A stretch of DNA of 64,000 nucleotides, taken from Artemisia argyi (lineage: Eukaryota; Streptophyta; Magnoliopsida; Asterales; Asteraceae). Below the pieces are notes generated by a model. The model made no database searches. It was not told the origin of the DNA and was given only the letters and a program-made list of their open reading frames with translations. Positions within the stretch are counted from its first letter, which is position 1. The number at the start of each line of letters is the position of its first letter. The DNA is taken from positions 169,494,090-169,558,089 of the forward strand of contig CM060687.1 in NCBI GenBank assembly GCA_030686995.1, in the 5' to 3' direction. Shown here in pieces: positions 1 to 9,623 of the stretch. The position numbers and the translations under genes were made by a program.

Positions 1-43
1 CCCGCTAAAAATCTCGTCGCCCGTCGTCCTGTTTGTTGTAGTG
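1..43. mobile_element. CACTA transposon, right terminus only
   Basis: Read on the minus strand from position 43, the sequence begins CACTACAACAAACAGGACGA, a typical CACTA (En/Spm) terminal inverted repeat followed by GACG/GCGACGA-rich subterminal sequence. The rest of the element lies left of the window. The duplicated locus at about 5195-5210 reads straight through this point without an element, so it acts as an empty site. The 3-bp target duplication cannot be checked because the left end is not visible. Confidence 0.6.
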
Positions 44-410
44 AGCACACACAATTTTATCGCAAAATTGATTACGAACCCAATCTCATACTTTGTTGAC
101 CCATCAGCTCAAATTCTATATAAAATTAGCAAATATTCGATTTAATGAGAACGAGGCAAATTTGTAACCGGTCGACCATCTCACCGGTATGAAAATTGCC
201 AAAATTCTTATAATCAAGTGTTAACTAGTGGTATATTATTTCAGACATATAACGGATAACAAGGCTACTGTGAGTTATATCGTACTTGATCTTACAATCT
301 TACAATAAAAAAAACTAGTAGAATCGACATGTGATCGCTTGAATTGTAGGATCATAAGATCATGCGTAAGAACGACTAGTGATATGATCTTACAAAAAGC
401 TCGTCTTTTG

Positions 411-646
411 TAAAAGTAAAGTAAAGTAAAGTAATTTCAAATACCGTCTTCCAAGGGTTATGAGTCCCAATACCGTCTTCCACGGTGTATGGGGGAGGTT
501 GAGACGTAGACAACCTTACCCCTACCTAAGGTAGAGAGGCTGCTTCCGGTTCTACCAAAGTTAGGAAAGGACCTCCGGCCTTGTAAGAGGTGAGGATCGA
601 ACCCTTAACCTCTGAGGCAAGAGTGTTAAACACTTGATCCAATTTT
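411..646 (-). mobile_element. tRNA-derived SINE
   Basis: On the minus strand the 5' part carries RNA polymerase III promoter boxes: an A-box-like TGGATCAAGTG near 630 and a B box GGTTCGATCC near 594-603. A body with CTCTACCTTAGGTAGGGGTA resembles the TS/Au class of plant SINEs. It ends in a TTTAC-type simple tail at 411-435. It is flanked by an imperfect target duplication, GCTCGTCTTTTG (399-410) and GCTCATCTTTTTTG (647-660). The equivalent place in copy 2 (near 19630) is unoccupied, which confirms insertion after the duplication. Confidence 0.75.
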
Positions 647-811
647 GCTCATCTTTTTTGTTATTGATAAAAAGGTTCTAACTCATTGTAATCATTTAAG
701 CATAGATAGAAAAAACTAATAAAGGCTTCCTTCGCAGTTTGTTAGTTCGCACATTCTTGTTATATATTTTTTAGAATGACAACTATTTCATAACTTATAT
801 ACTGCAACCAT

Positions 812-1352
812 CTCTAAAAAAATTGGTTCAATCTCTACACTTTTTTCTTCACGCCTTTAGAAAGTGTGTACAATTTTATTGATTTATTAACACTTAATAA
901 TTTATAAAAAATGATTACATTAATAAGTGTGAAAAAAATATTGTAAAACAATAAATTTTCCATGTGTCAAAAAAAGTTCATACTTTTTTAAGTGTGAAAA
1001 AATCTAAGAAATTTCCACGCTTATAGGTGCGGGCCAAAATTCTCCACACTTTCTTAAAGTATGGAGGCCCAAATTCTCTACACTTCCTCAAAGTGTGGGA
1101 AATTTGGGTGTTACAAAATAAACTCCATACTTAGAAGTACGAAGAAATCTTATAATTTTTCACACTTAAAAGTGTGAACTTTTTTTAGACAACTATAAGT
1201 GTGAAAAATTTATTGTTTTATAATTTTTCTCACAGTTATTAATGTAACCAAATTTTACACACTATTAAGTGTTAATAAATTAGTAAAATTTTACACACGT
1301 TTTAGAAGTGTGGAAAAAAAGTGTGAAAAATGAGCTATTTTTTTATAGTGGA
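812..1352. mobile_element. Fold-back MITE with CACTA-like ends
   Basis: The two halves of this AT-rich block are long inverted repeats of each other, about 250 bp per arm, both full of AAGTGTG/CACACTT words. The right end read inward is CACTATAAAAAAATAGC and the left end is a degraded version (CTCTAAAAAAATTGG). No coding capacity is seen. A larger insertion (about 756-1438) separates blocks that are nearly contiguous in copy 2 (near 19745-19775), so this element plus some flank arrived after the duplication. I could not settle exact ends or a TSD. Confidence 0.6.
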
Positions 1353-2169
1353 TTACATGTACAAAACACAACTTGAACCCACAACTATTTTATAGTGGAG
1401 CTTCTCACACAACAGTACTATTAAGACAAAAACCCTTTTGATCTGTCATTGCATAAATTTTGACGCATTCTGATTTAGATGAGAAAAAAAATAGTTAATG
1501 CACTATTCCACATTGCAGATTGATGGCTTACTTATTGGACCTTTAATATAATGGCTCACGTGTTTTGCAACTAGAGACATAATCAGAGGCAAAAGTGATC
1601 GGTTGTACAATTTTATTTTAACGGTAATAATATAAGGAAATCTTTTTAAAAAAATACGATTTTAACTTAAAATAAATTTAGTTAAATGAAAAGTAAGTTT
1701 ACTTTTCAATTATTGATGAACTAGCTAAACGATAATCAGAAACGTAACTCTCCTAGTTCCGACCCGTTTGCAACGTGCGAACATTACAGATTGATGGTTT
1801 AGTTATCGGACTTTAACATTACAACTCACTTGTTTTGCAACGTTTATAACTCATGTTGTGCTTTCCTATATTGCTAAATAAGCTTACGATGGCAACTTCA
1901 AATGTTTATCATTAAACTTTCGACATTTTCGTTAGGTTGGCATATGAATTTATCTCTAATGTTGATCAGAAATGTACAACAGTTTGGCTAAGTAACCCCT
2001 GTATACACGATTTCAAGTGACATCTCGATCTTACCAATCTCGATAGATACCATTAAACCAAACATTATAGAAGAACAGCTGAATAGTTATTGCTTGTCTT
2101 AACCATTTTAAACTAATTGATACTTTTTATAAACATGGCAAAAACGATTACAGTATTACACTATAGTAT

Positions 2170-2727
2170 TTACACAAGGGGAGTACCCTGAACAAACTCA
2201 GTAAAACCTAAAGCAACTAAACCCAACATAGCAAGTCTCCCATTCCACAACTCAGCATCTGAAGTCATCAAACCACTTGACTTGGACTCAGCCCTCACTC
2301 CTTTAAACAAAGGCACTAAAGAAGCCAATGTCAAGACAACACTTGTCCCAACAAACAAAGTTATCCCACCGTTAGATATTTGGGTCAACAAGTCTTGGCC
2401 ATTAGCCAACTCAACACCCAATGCTGACACAAACCCTATCATGGCTAACCTTCCATTGATTCTTTCTGGTGCTGGCCCACTGAATGCTAACACGTCTGAG
2501 AACTTTGTGCTGACTTTAGGAGCTGGTGGTGCTGGTGGTGGGGTGGTGATGGGTTGTGGGGTTGGGGTGGCTGATAATGGTTTTGTAGAGTCAGTTGAGT
2601 TGTCTTGTGGTAGTTGTTGTGACATGCATCTGACAGTCATGGTGGTGTTAGTCTTTTGGTGAAAGTTGAAAGATGGGGTGGTGAGGCGTGTGACTGGTGT
2701 TGCTGAGAAGACTGAAGAAGTTGCCAT
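2170..2727 (-). CDS. ELIP: Early light-induced protein (ELIP), chloroplast
   Basis: The 185-residue protein belongs to the light-harvesting chlorophyll a/b-binding superfamily; ELIPs are thylakoid photoprotective proteins induced by high light, greening, cold or desiccation. Residues 1 to about 34 are Ser/Thr-rich and basic, as in a chloroplast transit peptide (possible cleavage near VRC-M). A Pro/Thr-rich linker follows (50-72). There are three hydrophobic helices: about 88-107, 121-142 and 158-179. Helices 1 and 3 carry the paired chlorophyll-binding motif as ERINGRLAM (88-96) and ELWNGRLAM (159-167), giving the Glu, Asn and Arg ligand and salt-bridge residues. Length and ends fit a full-length ELIP. 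The ORF is uninterrupted, whereas as I recall some ELIP genes have introns, so this could be a retrocopy. No signs of decay are visible. Confidence 0.93.
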   Translation of the reverse strand: MATSSVFSATPVTRLTTPSFNFHQKTNTTMTVRCMSQQLPQDNSTDSTKPLSATPTPQPITTPPPAPPAPKVSTKFSDVLAFSGPAPERINGRLAMIGFVSALGVELANGQDLLTQISNGGITLFVGTSVVLTLASLVPLFKGVRAESKSSGLMTSDAELWNGRLAMLGLVALGFTEFVQGTPLV

Positions 2728-2845
2728 AGTAGTTGAAATGAGGTAGTTAATAATGTGACTGTTTAAGGTTGTTGTTAAGTTTGTTGTTTAGAATGTTCAC
2801 TTGTTTGTTGTGGTTTAAGACTTTAAGGAGGAAAAGGTCGTTGGG

Positions 2846-2852
2846 TTATATA
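2846..2852 (-). promoter_or_regulatory. TATA box of ELIP
   Basis: The minus strand reads CCTATATAACCC, about 120 bp upstream of the ELIP ATG, predicting a transcription start near 2815 and a 5' leader of roughly 90 nt. Confidence 0.65.
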
Positions 2853-2927
2853 GGAGAGTGTATTTTGTTAGTGAAGACAAAGGAGTGGATACATATTGGG
2901 CCACGTTAATGACATTTGGTACTTGTT

Positions 2928-2933
2928 CACGTG
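2928..2933. promoter_or_regulatory. G-box CACGTG upstream of ELIP
   Basis: A perfect CACGTG core in context GCCACGTGAAC lies about 80 bp upstream of the TATA box, with a second ACGT core (CCACGT) at 2901-2906. G-boxes bind bZIP factors such as HY5 and bHLH PIFs, and ELIP genes are known light-responsive targets. Binding here is inferred from the motif and its position. Confidence 0.55.
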
Positions 2934-3104
2934 GCTTAAACAGAGGCCGATGAAGAGAGTTTGTGGCGAAATAGGGTTCAATGTGTTCCATTGATTGTGG
3001 TGGGGTACAAAGTGCCAATTGGACGTTTCTAGAGCTATTAAAAGATTCGTAAAATTCATACAAGTAACATGCAATTGTTAGTAAGTAACGAGTATTGCTT
3101 ATTT

Positions 3105-3660
3105 AGGACTGACTTTGCAATTGATGTATAACATGAAGGACCATTTATGTAAATTATGTGAGGACTAAATTTGCAATGAACCGCTGAGATGAAAGACAAA
3201 GTGTATACAATCTTTTTTAAAAATGTTAAAGATAACGGTCGTTAGTTAACAACTGTTACATAACTAACGACCGTTAGTACTGAAAAAAAAAAAAAAAAGT
3301 TACTGTAGCAGCTACAGTAGTCGCCACCAACATCCTCCCCTCTTTTAGTATATTTGCCGTTAGCTACTTAACGTGAAGTTAGTTACCTAGGACTGACTTT
3401 GCAATTGATGTATAACATGAAGGACCATTTATGTAAATTATATGAGGACTAAATTTGCAATGAACCACTGAGATGAAGGACAAAGTGTATACAATCTTTT
3501 TTAAAAATGTTAAAGATAACGGTCGTTAGTTAACAACTGTTACATAACTAACGACCGTTAGTACTGAAAAAATAATAATAATAATAATAATAAAAAGAAG
3601 TTACTGTAGCAACCACTGCAGCAGCTATAGTGGTCGCCACCAACATCCTCCCCTCTTTTG
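3105..3660. repeat. 284-bp direct tandem repeat upstream of ELIP
   Basis: Two nearly identical units begin at 3105 and 3389 (AGGACTGACTTTGCAATTGA). Each contains an inverted repeat, AACGGTCGTTAGTTA then TAACTAACGACCGTT with a 12-bp loop (near 3234-3275 and 3519-3560), and a CTGTAGC/GCTACAG-type short palindrome. The units differ mainly in an A-run versus a TAA microsatellite (3573-3594). The AACGG and AACTGTT words are MYB-type cores. The block may derive from an LTR; there is no ORF. Confidence 0.8.
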
Positions 3661-4589
3661 TATATATATAAAATGCCAATTGATCAAGCATTCATATATC
3701 TTTCTTACTTCTTCCATAATCACATAGTTAAAAAAAAAAGAATTAGACACAAAATTGAGCGAATCTCATTTTACTAATCGATGTACATTTCTGATATGAA
3801 GAAAACCTTTGCAACATTATTAAGTCTATGTTAGATACAGACCCATTAGTCATCAACATATTAAGAAACCGGGCGACTTTCTCTTTTTTTAGCCAAGTCA
3901 GCAGTAAGCAATGAGGCGATTTTCTTTTTTTAGAGAGAGATACTTTTGGCGTGTGTGATTTATGCGTATATGTTTGAGTTTTGGTTTTTCTTGTTAGTAA
4001 TTAAAAAAAATGTATTTAGAGATTTTTATAGGGACACTCAAAAGAAATAAGGAAGACTCACTCAAAAAAGATACGTGATGATAAGGTAGACTTAAGGAGT
4101 TAAGGGGAGTGTAGAGAGGGTATTACCATGACCTCCAACCTAATCAATTCAACTACAAGCATAAGGGTAGGGCTAGCCCGAATATTAAACTTGAGCAAGA
4201 AATGTAGTTAGATCTCTTACAGAAAATTTTACGACCACGAAAATATACTAGGCCCTCGGGATTCAAACAAGTATGAATAAAACAGCAATGCATAACAATT
4301 TGGTCTGAAAGAGATATGAGTGAGATTGGAAGTGAACAATCACACTCCAACCTGAGGGTAGTGACATTGTTTTGGAATTTACATTTATGTAAGTTAAAAT
4401 TACGAGTGGTGAAAGGGATTGGGTCCGCGACCCATGATCCATGAACGGAGAGGCCATTGATTCTAGTCCGAGAGAACTTGGAGTTTTCATCCCCCTCAAT
4501 GGCCTAATTGACTTTAGCCTTTTTCTTAAGTTCGAGATTTTTCAAGTTTTCATGGTCTTCCAAAGTCTTTAAATGTGAGTCTTTAAGCT
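3661..4589. other. Intergenic, no gene seen
   Basis: AT-rich sequence with a TATATATATAAAATG stretch at 3661. Short ORFs occur on the minus strand (4153-4499) but have no recognisable domain, and their codon content looks random. Confidence 0.4.
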
Positions 4590-4840
4590 ATCTATTGGTC
4601 ATCCAGTGAACCATTTTCTGCTTTATATTTCAGGAGGTTAATTTTCTGCTTTAGGGAATCAAACGACTGTTCATTCTTGGTCGACTCGCCTTTACGCCAA
4701 ACATGGATTTGAGATTTTAGGAGTTGGAGTTTGAGGTTGATGGCAGGGTGGTTGAGATAATTAAGTTGGGAGAGCAAAAAGTGTACAGAATCTGTGGTAG
4801 ACCAGTCATGCTTGGCATAAAGGCGAGTTGAATCTTGCAA
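4590..4840 (-). pseudogene. Possible LINE linker fragment (EN-RT spacer)
   Basis: An 82-codon open stretch reads LKLQLLKSQIHVW then SLKQKINLLKYKAENGSL. This resembles the helical spacer between endonuclease and reverse transcriptase in plant L1-type LINEs (pattern LK..LK..IK.W...L..LK..L..LD..AE.G.L). No endonuclease or RT motif is visible around it, so it would be a short dead remnant. The alternative is a chance ORF. Confidence 0.35.
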
Positions 4841-5202
4841 ATCTAGCTAGTATCAAATTGTTTAATCTAGCAAGGATGTTTGTTAAATTTTTTAATCTAG
4901 CTAGAATAATTGATCGCGTACCCAAAGTAACTTAAAAACTCTAAATTTCACTTACAATCAATTTATTAAGACATGAACTAATGCGTATGTGATTAAATAT
5001 AATCTACACTTAAATAAACACCGAAAATGAGTAGACACTCAAAAGTGAGTAGAATATCTTGTGAAAGAATAACATTTCTTCAACATAGTCTTTAGGCCTG
5101 ACATGTACTACTCAACATTCTCTGTTATCAATGTTCTGCAAGTAAAAACACAACTAGAATGTGTCACACGTCATAAACTAAGTTTCGTAACCAGTAAGCA
5201 AA
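4841..5202. other. Intergenic, no gene seen
   Basis: AT-rich unique-looking sequence before the first piece of duplication copy 2. I see no ORF or repeat structure. Confidence 0.4.
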
Positions 5203-5501
5203 CACAATTTTATCGCAAAATCGATTACGAACCCAGTATCGTACTTTGTTGACCCATCACCTCAAATTCCATATAAAATTAGGAAATATTCAGTTTTATG
5301 AGAACAAGTGCAAATTTTGTAACCAGGCCGTCTCACCGGTATGAAAATTGCCTAAATTTTTATAATTATCATATGTTAACTAGTGGTAACTGGTATATTA
5401 TTTCAGACATATAATGGATACCAAGGTTGTTAAGATTGCAAGTTATATCTTACTTGATCTTATGATCTTACAATTAAAAAAAAAGAAAGAAGAAGAAGAA
5501 G

Positions 5502-5541
<40 letters not shown>
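5203..5541. repeat. Segmental duplication copy 2, piece 1
   Basis: Matches 48-340 of copy 1, with the same order of short blocks (TTTGTTGACCCATCA, TCACCGGTATGAAAATTGCC, ATTATTTCAGACATATAA). It ends in an expanded A/GAA run (5472-5543) that corresponds to the A-run near 305 in copy 1. The large CACTA element is inserted at this run. Confidence 0.75.
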
Positions 5542-5545
<4 letters not shown>

Positions 5546-5630
5546 ACAAGAAACAGGAGAACATGCACTACACGACAAAAAAAACGCTTGACTGAGCCCC
5601 ACTGCATTGAATTTTTCATACTCGTATTTT

Positions 5631-5831
5631 CCCGTCGACATGTCGACGGGAATATTTCAAAATATTTTTTTGGCCTCAATAATTCACCAAAATTGGGCGC
5701 GAAATTTACCCGCTAATATATTCCCGTCAACAAGTCGACAGGAATATATTAATTATGTTTTTTCTCACAATTAACGTGTGATTAAAGGTAATAATTTTTT
5801 GTTTTGAGATTCCCGTCGACATGTCGATGGG
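5631..5831. repeat. CACTA left subterminal palindromes
   Basis: Three copies of the palindrome CCCGTCGACATGTCGACGGG occur at 5631-5650 (perfect), 5723-5742 and 5812-5831 (one to three mismatches). Such repeats are the usual binding targets of the TNPA-like protein in CACTA elements. Confidence 0.75.
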
Positions 5832-5977
5832 AATATCTCCCCAAAAATCAGGCTATATATTTCCTCACAAATACATTCCCGTCTCATTTTTTACCTATAT
5901 ACATTCTCACAAAATTATTTCCGTCTCATTTAACACATCTCACAAATAAGGCAATCGTCAATTCTTACAAGACACAC

Positions 5978-6430
5978 ATGACTTGGCTTGGTTGCACAGT
6001 TGAAGAGGAGTACTCAAAAATCTTGTCACACGAGCTCCTCTTTAATGAAGTTATGTTAACTTTTGGTCATGCAGTTTATGAGGAATATGGTTCTTTTAAG
6101 AACGTTGAACCGTGGATGAGAGACAAGATTATGGAATGGTGTAGGAAAAAGTCGTACTACAAAGAGAACATGGACGAGCTAGATGCTGCTGAAGCTCAAG
6201 TTGTTGCTGTTGGAGGTGAAGACGAAGCTGAAAGTACGTTGGAAACCAAACTTGATAATCTGGGAAATAGGGTCACAAATCTTGAAGCTACGTTTGCACA
6301 TATCAAGGAAATGAGAGCAAGGAAGGGAAAAGATGGTGCGAGTTCGAGTAAAGCGGGAAGTAGCCGCAAAAAAAATAAACGGGTTGTTTCGTTTGATCTG
6401 TTCTTTTGGTTGTCGAGTTGTTTAGTTTGA
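5978..6430 (+). CDS. Unknown CACTA-internal ORF with coiled coil
   Basis: From the first ATG the frame encodes 150 residues. I do not recognise the family. Visible features are an acidic and aromatic N-terminal half (EEEYSKILSHELLFNEV), a charged segment with WMRDKIMEWCRKK, an Ala/Glu-rich stretch, a heptad-like segment (LETKLDNLGNRVTNLEATFA, probable coiled coil), and a basic Ser/Lys-rich tail (SSRKKNKR, possible nuclear localisation signal). It lies just inside the left subterminal repeats of the CACTA element and may be the remnant of an accessory transposon gene or a terminal exon of one. No ribosomal or metabolic similarity is apparent. An in-frame upstream extension to about 5804 lacks an ATG and runs into a subterminal palindrome. 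Confidence 0.4.
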   Translation: MTWLGCTVEEEYSKILSHELLFNEVMLTFGHAVYEEYGSFKNVEPWMRDKIMEWCRKKSYYKENMDELDAAEAQVVAVGGEDEAESTLETKLDNLGNRVTNLEATFAHIKEMRARKGKDGASSSKAGSSRKKNKRVVSFDLFFWLSSCLV

Positions 6431-6560
6431 GTTGTTTCGTTTGGTTGTCGAGTTGTTAAGTTTGAGTTGTTTCGTTTGGTTGTCGAGTTGTTTAGTTTGA
6501 GTTGTTTCCTTTGGTTGTCGAGTTGTTTAGTTTGGTTGTCGAGTTGTTTAGTTTGAGTCT
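6423..6560 (+). repeat. Short tandem repeat (GTTGTCGAGTTGTTTAGTTT units)
   Basis: About five imperfect units built from GAGTTGTTTCGTTTG and GTTGTCGAGTTGTTTAGTTT directly follow the stop codon of the 5978-6430 ORF. Confidence 0.75.
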
Positions 6561-6689
6561 GTATGAAAATGCATGTGGTTAAGAACTCTTGCTTGTTTTA
6601 TATAAACAGTTTGCCTTTGTGTTTGATAATTATTGCTCCTTCAGTTTTATTATTTGTGCTTACAAATTTAAAATATAAAGGACGTTCAA

Positions 6690-6810
6690 CATCAGTTACC
6701 ACAACAACAACATTTTATTAAACAACAACAACAACAACAACATTTTATTAAACATCAATAACATCAACAACAACAGCAAACAACATCAACAACAACAACA
6801 ACAACGATAA
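6690..6810. repeat. (CAA)n microsatellite
   Basis: Runs of ACAACAACA with short interruptions, including a near-duplicated ACATTTTATTAAACA block. Confidence 0.8.
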
Positions 6811-7540
6811 CAGTACTACATATGAAATTTATCCATGTCACCTAAAAGGTCACGGAGTATTGCATCCGACTGACATGCGTGGTCGTGGTTGGGATACGTT
6901 GCCATGTCAAGTTTTGCCTCCAGCACCCTTAATTTTGTCTCTAGCACCTATTTTTTGTGCCTCCAGCACCTGTTTTTGTGTCTCCAGCATTTTTATTCTA
7001 AGATATTTTTCATGATAGTTTGAGCACCTTTTTGGAGCAGATCCAGAACCGCTTGATTTCGAAGCTCCCAGAGAATCGATCATCATTTTGGCGAGTCGTT
7101 CCACCTTCCATAAAAAAAATCACATCCATGGTCTGTTATCCCAGGCTGTTAAAGAGTAAAAACTATTATTTTTAACAACTAACCAAATTATTTATATAAT
7201 ACACAAAAAAGTATGTAATTGTTCACATTCGAGAAAGGACACGCATAGTATAGTTTGCCACGGGAGTAAGATTTACACGATTCTCACATAATCACGTCTC
7301 CTCGTTCACAAGGACAAGGAAAAGCTTCAAATTCTGCCATCTTCTTCACCATGATAACAATGTATGTTTGTGGTTGTGAGGTTGAGTGGTTGAATCGTGA
7401 CCGGGGTGGCCCGATCTACAAGTTGAGGTGATAAAAGGTGGTGGCCAGAAAAAGATTCCGGCGGCCGGACACAGCTGGTGTCGACAGAAAACAGAAACTG
7501 CTTGACAGAGATAGAATGAGAGAGATATAGTGAGATGAGT

Positions 7541-7566
7541 ATGTGTGTGTGTGTGTGTGTGTGTGT
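7541..7566. repeat. (GT)n microsatellite
   Basis: About 13 GT dinucleotides in a row. No gene is evident between 6811 and 7620; a 65-codon minus-strand ORF (6907-7104) with a Gln/Lys-rich helix is noted among the rejected items. Confidence 0.85.
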
Positions 7567-7619
7567 TTATATTGTGAGGATAAGTTGTTAGGTAGAAAAA
7601 AAGTTGTTAGGTAGAACCA

Positions 7620-8668
7620 TTACATCTCATGTATAACCATAGCATCTCGACTCGTTCGTTTAACATCTCATGTATAACCATTGCATCTCGACTCATTCAT
7701 TTAACATCTCATGTATAACCATTGCATCTCGACTCGTTCGTTTAACATCTCGTGTATAACCATAGCATCTCGACTCGTTCGTTTAACATCTCGTGTACAA
7801 CCATTGCATCTCGACTCGTTCGTTTAACATCTCGTGTATAACCATAGCATCTCGACTCGTTCGTTTAACATCTCGTGTATAACCATAGCATCTCGACTCG
7901 TTCATTTAACATCTCGTGTATAACCATTGCATCTCGACTCGTTCGTTTAACATCTCGTGTATAACCATTCCATCTCGACTCATTTGTTTAACATCTCGTG
8001 TACAACCATTGCATCTCGACTCGTTCGTTTAACATCTCGTGTATAACCATATCATCTTGACTCGTTCGTTTAACATCTCGTGTATAACCATTGCATCTCG
8101 ACTCGTTCGTTTAACATCTCGTGTATAACCATTACATCTCGACTCGTTTGTTTAACATCTCGTGTACAACCATTGCATCTCGACTCGTTCGTTTAACATC
8201 TCATGTATAACCATAGCATCTCGACTCGTTCGTTTAACATCTCGTGTATAACCATAGCATCTCGACTCGTTCGTTTAACATCTCGTGTATAACCTTTGCA
8301 TCTCGACTCGTTCGTTTGACATCTCATGTATAACCATTGCATCTCGACTCGTTCGTTTAACATCTCCTGTATAACCATTGCATCTCAACTCGTTCGTTTA
8401 ACATCTCATGTATAACCATTGCATCTCAACTAGTTCGTTTAACATCTCATGTATAACCATAGCATCTCGACTCGTTCGTTTAACATCTCATGTATAACCA
8501 TAGCATCTCGACTCGTTCGTTTAACATCTCATGTATAACCATTGCATCTCGAATCGTTCGTTTAACATCTCATGTATAACCATTGCATCTCGAGTCGTTC
8601 GTTTAATATCTCATGTATAACCATTGCATCTCGACTCGTTCGTTTAACATCTCGTGTACAACCATGCA
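7620..8668. repeat. 41-bp minisatellite array (about 25 units)
   Basis: The unit GTATAACCATAGCATCTCGA CTCGTTCGTTTAACATCTCAT (41 bp, shown in two parts) repeats from about 7620 to 8668 with few substitutions, mostly at the A/T after CCAT and at CATGTAT/CGTGTAT. Spacing of exactly 41 is seen at 7631, 7672 and 7713. Small ORFs inside it are repeat artefacts. Confidence 0.95.
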
Positions 8669-9060
8669 TATTATCTCGCCTCGTTATTTATAAAACATTG
8701 GGTCAAGGATACAAGACTTTAATTTTTACCGGTTGTGATCTCGAGGTTATCTAATGGTTGAGATTTAGTATTTTGTGATATTCTAATTATTATTTATTTT
8801 ATATTTTAATAAATGATTTTTTTTAATTATAATATAAGTAATTAACTTTAAATATATATATTTTTTTAATTTTATAAATGTATTTATAATAAATAATTTT
8901 TTTTAATTATATAAATTTAGTTTATTAATTTTATAAAACTTATTTTTTAATATTTTATAAAAGTATTTATAATAAATAAATTTTATTAATTATATTAAAG
9001 TAATTTTATAAAACTTATTTTTTAATATTTTATAAAAGTATTTATTATAAAAGCTATTTT
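8669..9060. other. AT-rich CACTA interior, no gene
   Basis: TTTAATTATAATAAATAA-type low-complexity sequence separates the minisatellite from the next palindrome cluster. Confidence 0.5.
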
Positions 9061-9226
9061 CCCGTCGACATGTCGACGGGAATATTACCGCCAAAAGTTT
9101 CGTGAAAATTTAATACGCCCCGCCAAACGCAAACGACAAAATAACTTTAGAATCCCGTCAACATGTCGACGGGATTATTAATAATATTAAAAATTACTTT
9201 TATATTCTCGTCGACATGTCGACGGG
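9061..9226. repeat. Second cluster of CACTA palindromes
   Basis: Copies of CCCGTCGACATGTCGACGGG at 9061-9080 (perfect), 9154-9173 and 9207-9226, separated by AT-rich DNA. Their position 3.5 kb inside the element suggests either an unusually long subterminal region or a fused second element end. Confidence 0.75.
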
Positions 9227-9618
9227 AATATAAAAGTATACACAAAACCAGATCTGGTATTAATTATTTTCAAACTTATTAGAAAAAAAACAAAAAACCA
9301 CTCCTCCCCCTCGCCGGCGATTACCACCTCCACCCCATTATACTACCACATTATACCACCTCCACCACCTCCACCAATCCTCCACCACATTATACCACCT
9401 CCACCCCAACCACATTATACCACCTCCACCACAGCTCCACCATCTGTTCACCACACCACCACAGCTCCGACACTCGCACCTCTGTGCACCTCCTCCTCCT
9501 CTACCCCTCCATTATTTAATTCTCTCCTCTACCCCTCCATCATTTAATTCTTCTTCTTCCCCACTTCTTCTTCTTCTTCTTCACAGATCCACCACAGGTA
9601 ATTTTGTTAATTTTTAAT
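9227..9618 (+). other. CT/CCA-rich leader and intron donor of the CACTA gene
   Basis: After a short AT stretch comes a CCACCTCCACCA-rich, then CTTCTTCTT-rich segment, typical of a plant 5' leader. A good donor (ACAG/GTAATTTTG) sits at about 9598. A matching acceptor (TTTATACAG) is near 16478, after nested LTR element A, so A appears to sit inside an intron of the transposon gene. No long ORF is visible here. Confidence 0.4.
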
Positions 9619-9623
9619 AAAAT

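Larger units (their letters stand above)
44..2818. repeat. Segmental duplication copy 1 (ELIP locus flanks plus gene)
   Basis: This stretch is collinear with four separated pieces further right (5203-5541, 19552-20248, 26646-26690, 36443-36825). Shared landmarks include the AATTTTATCGC block at 50 and 5208, the GACGCATT block near 1460 and 19788, and the TTGCTTGTCTTAA block near 2090 and 36748. Copy 1 holds a SINE and a fold-back MITE that copy 2 lacks, and the ELIP gene, also absent from copy 2. By eye the copies differ at roughly one base in ten, so the duplication is not recent. Apart from the listed elements I see no gene in 44-2169. Confidence 0.8.

Noticed and set aside
590..646. tRNA gene on the minus strand
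   Set aside because: A and B boxes are present, but no acceptor stem or cloverleaf can be drawn and the unit continues into a SINE body with tail and target duplication.
2282..2662. 126-codon plus-strand ORF overlapping ELIP
   Set aside because: It is the antisense shadow of the ELIP gene and has no domain of its own.
5414..5716. Lysine-rich plus-strand ORF and its Phe-rich antisense
   Set aside because: It is a translation of the A/GAA run and crosses the CACTA boundary.
6907..7104. 65-codon minus-strand ORF with MLETQKQVLEAQK helix
   Set aside because: It may be an exon fragment of a transposon gene, but there are no splice sites or family features that support it.
7620..8668. CRISPR-like array
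   Set aside because: Units are contiguous 41-bp tandem repeats without unique spacers, in a plant genome.
8193..8754. ORFs inside the 41-bp array
   Set aside because: Repeat artefacts; three 41-bp units make an open 41-codon period by chance.
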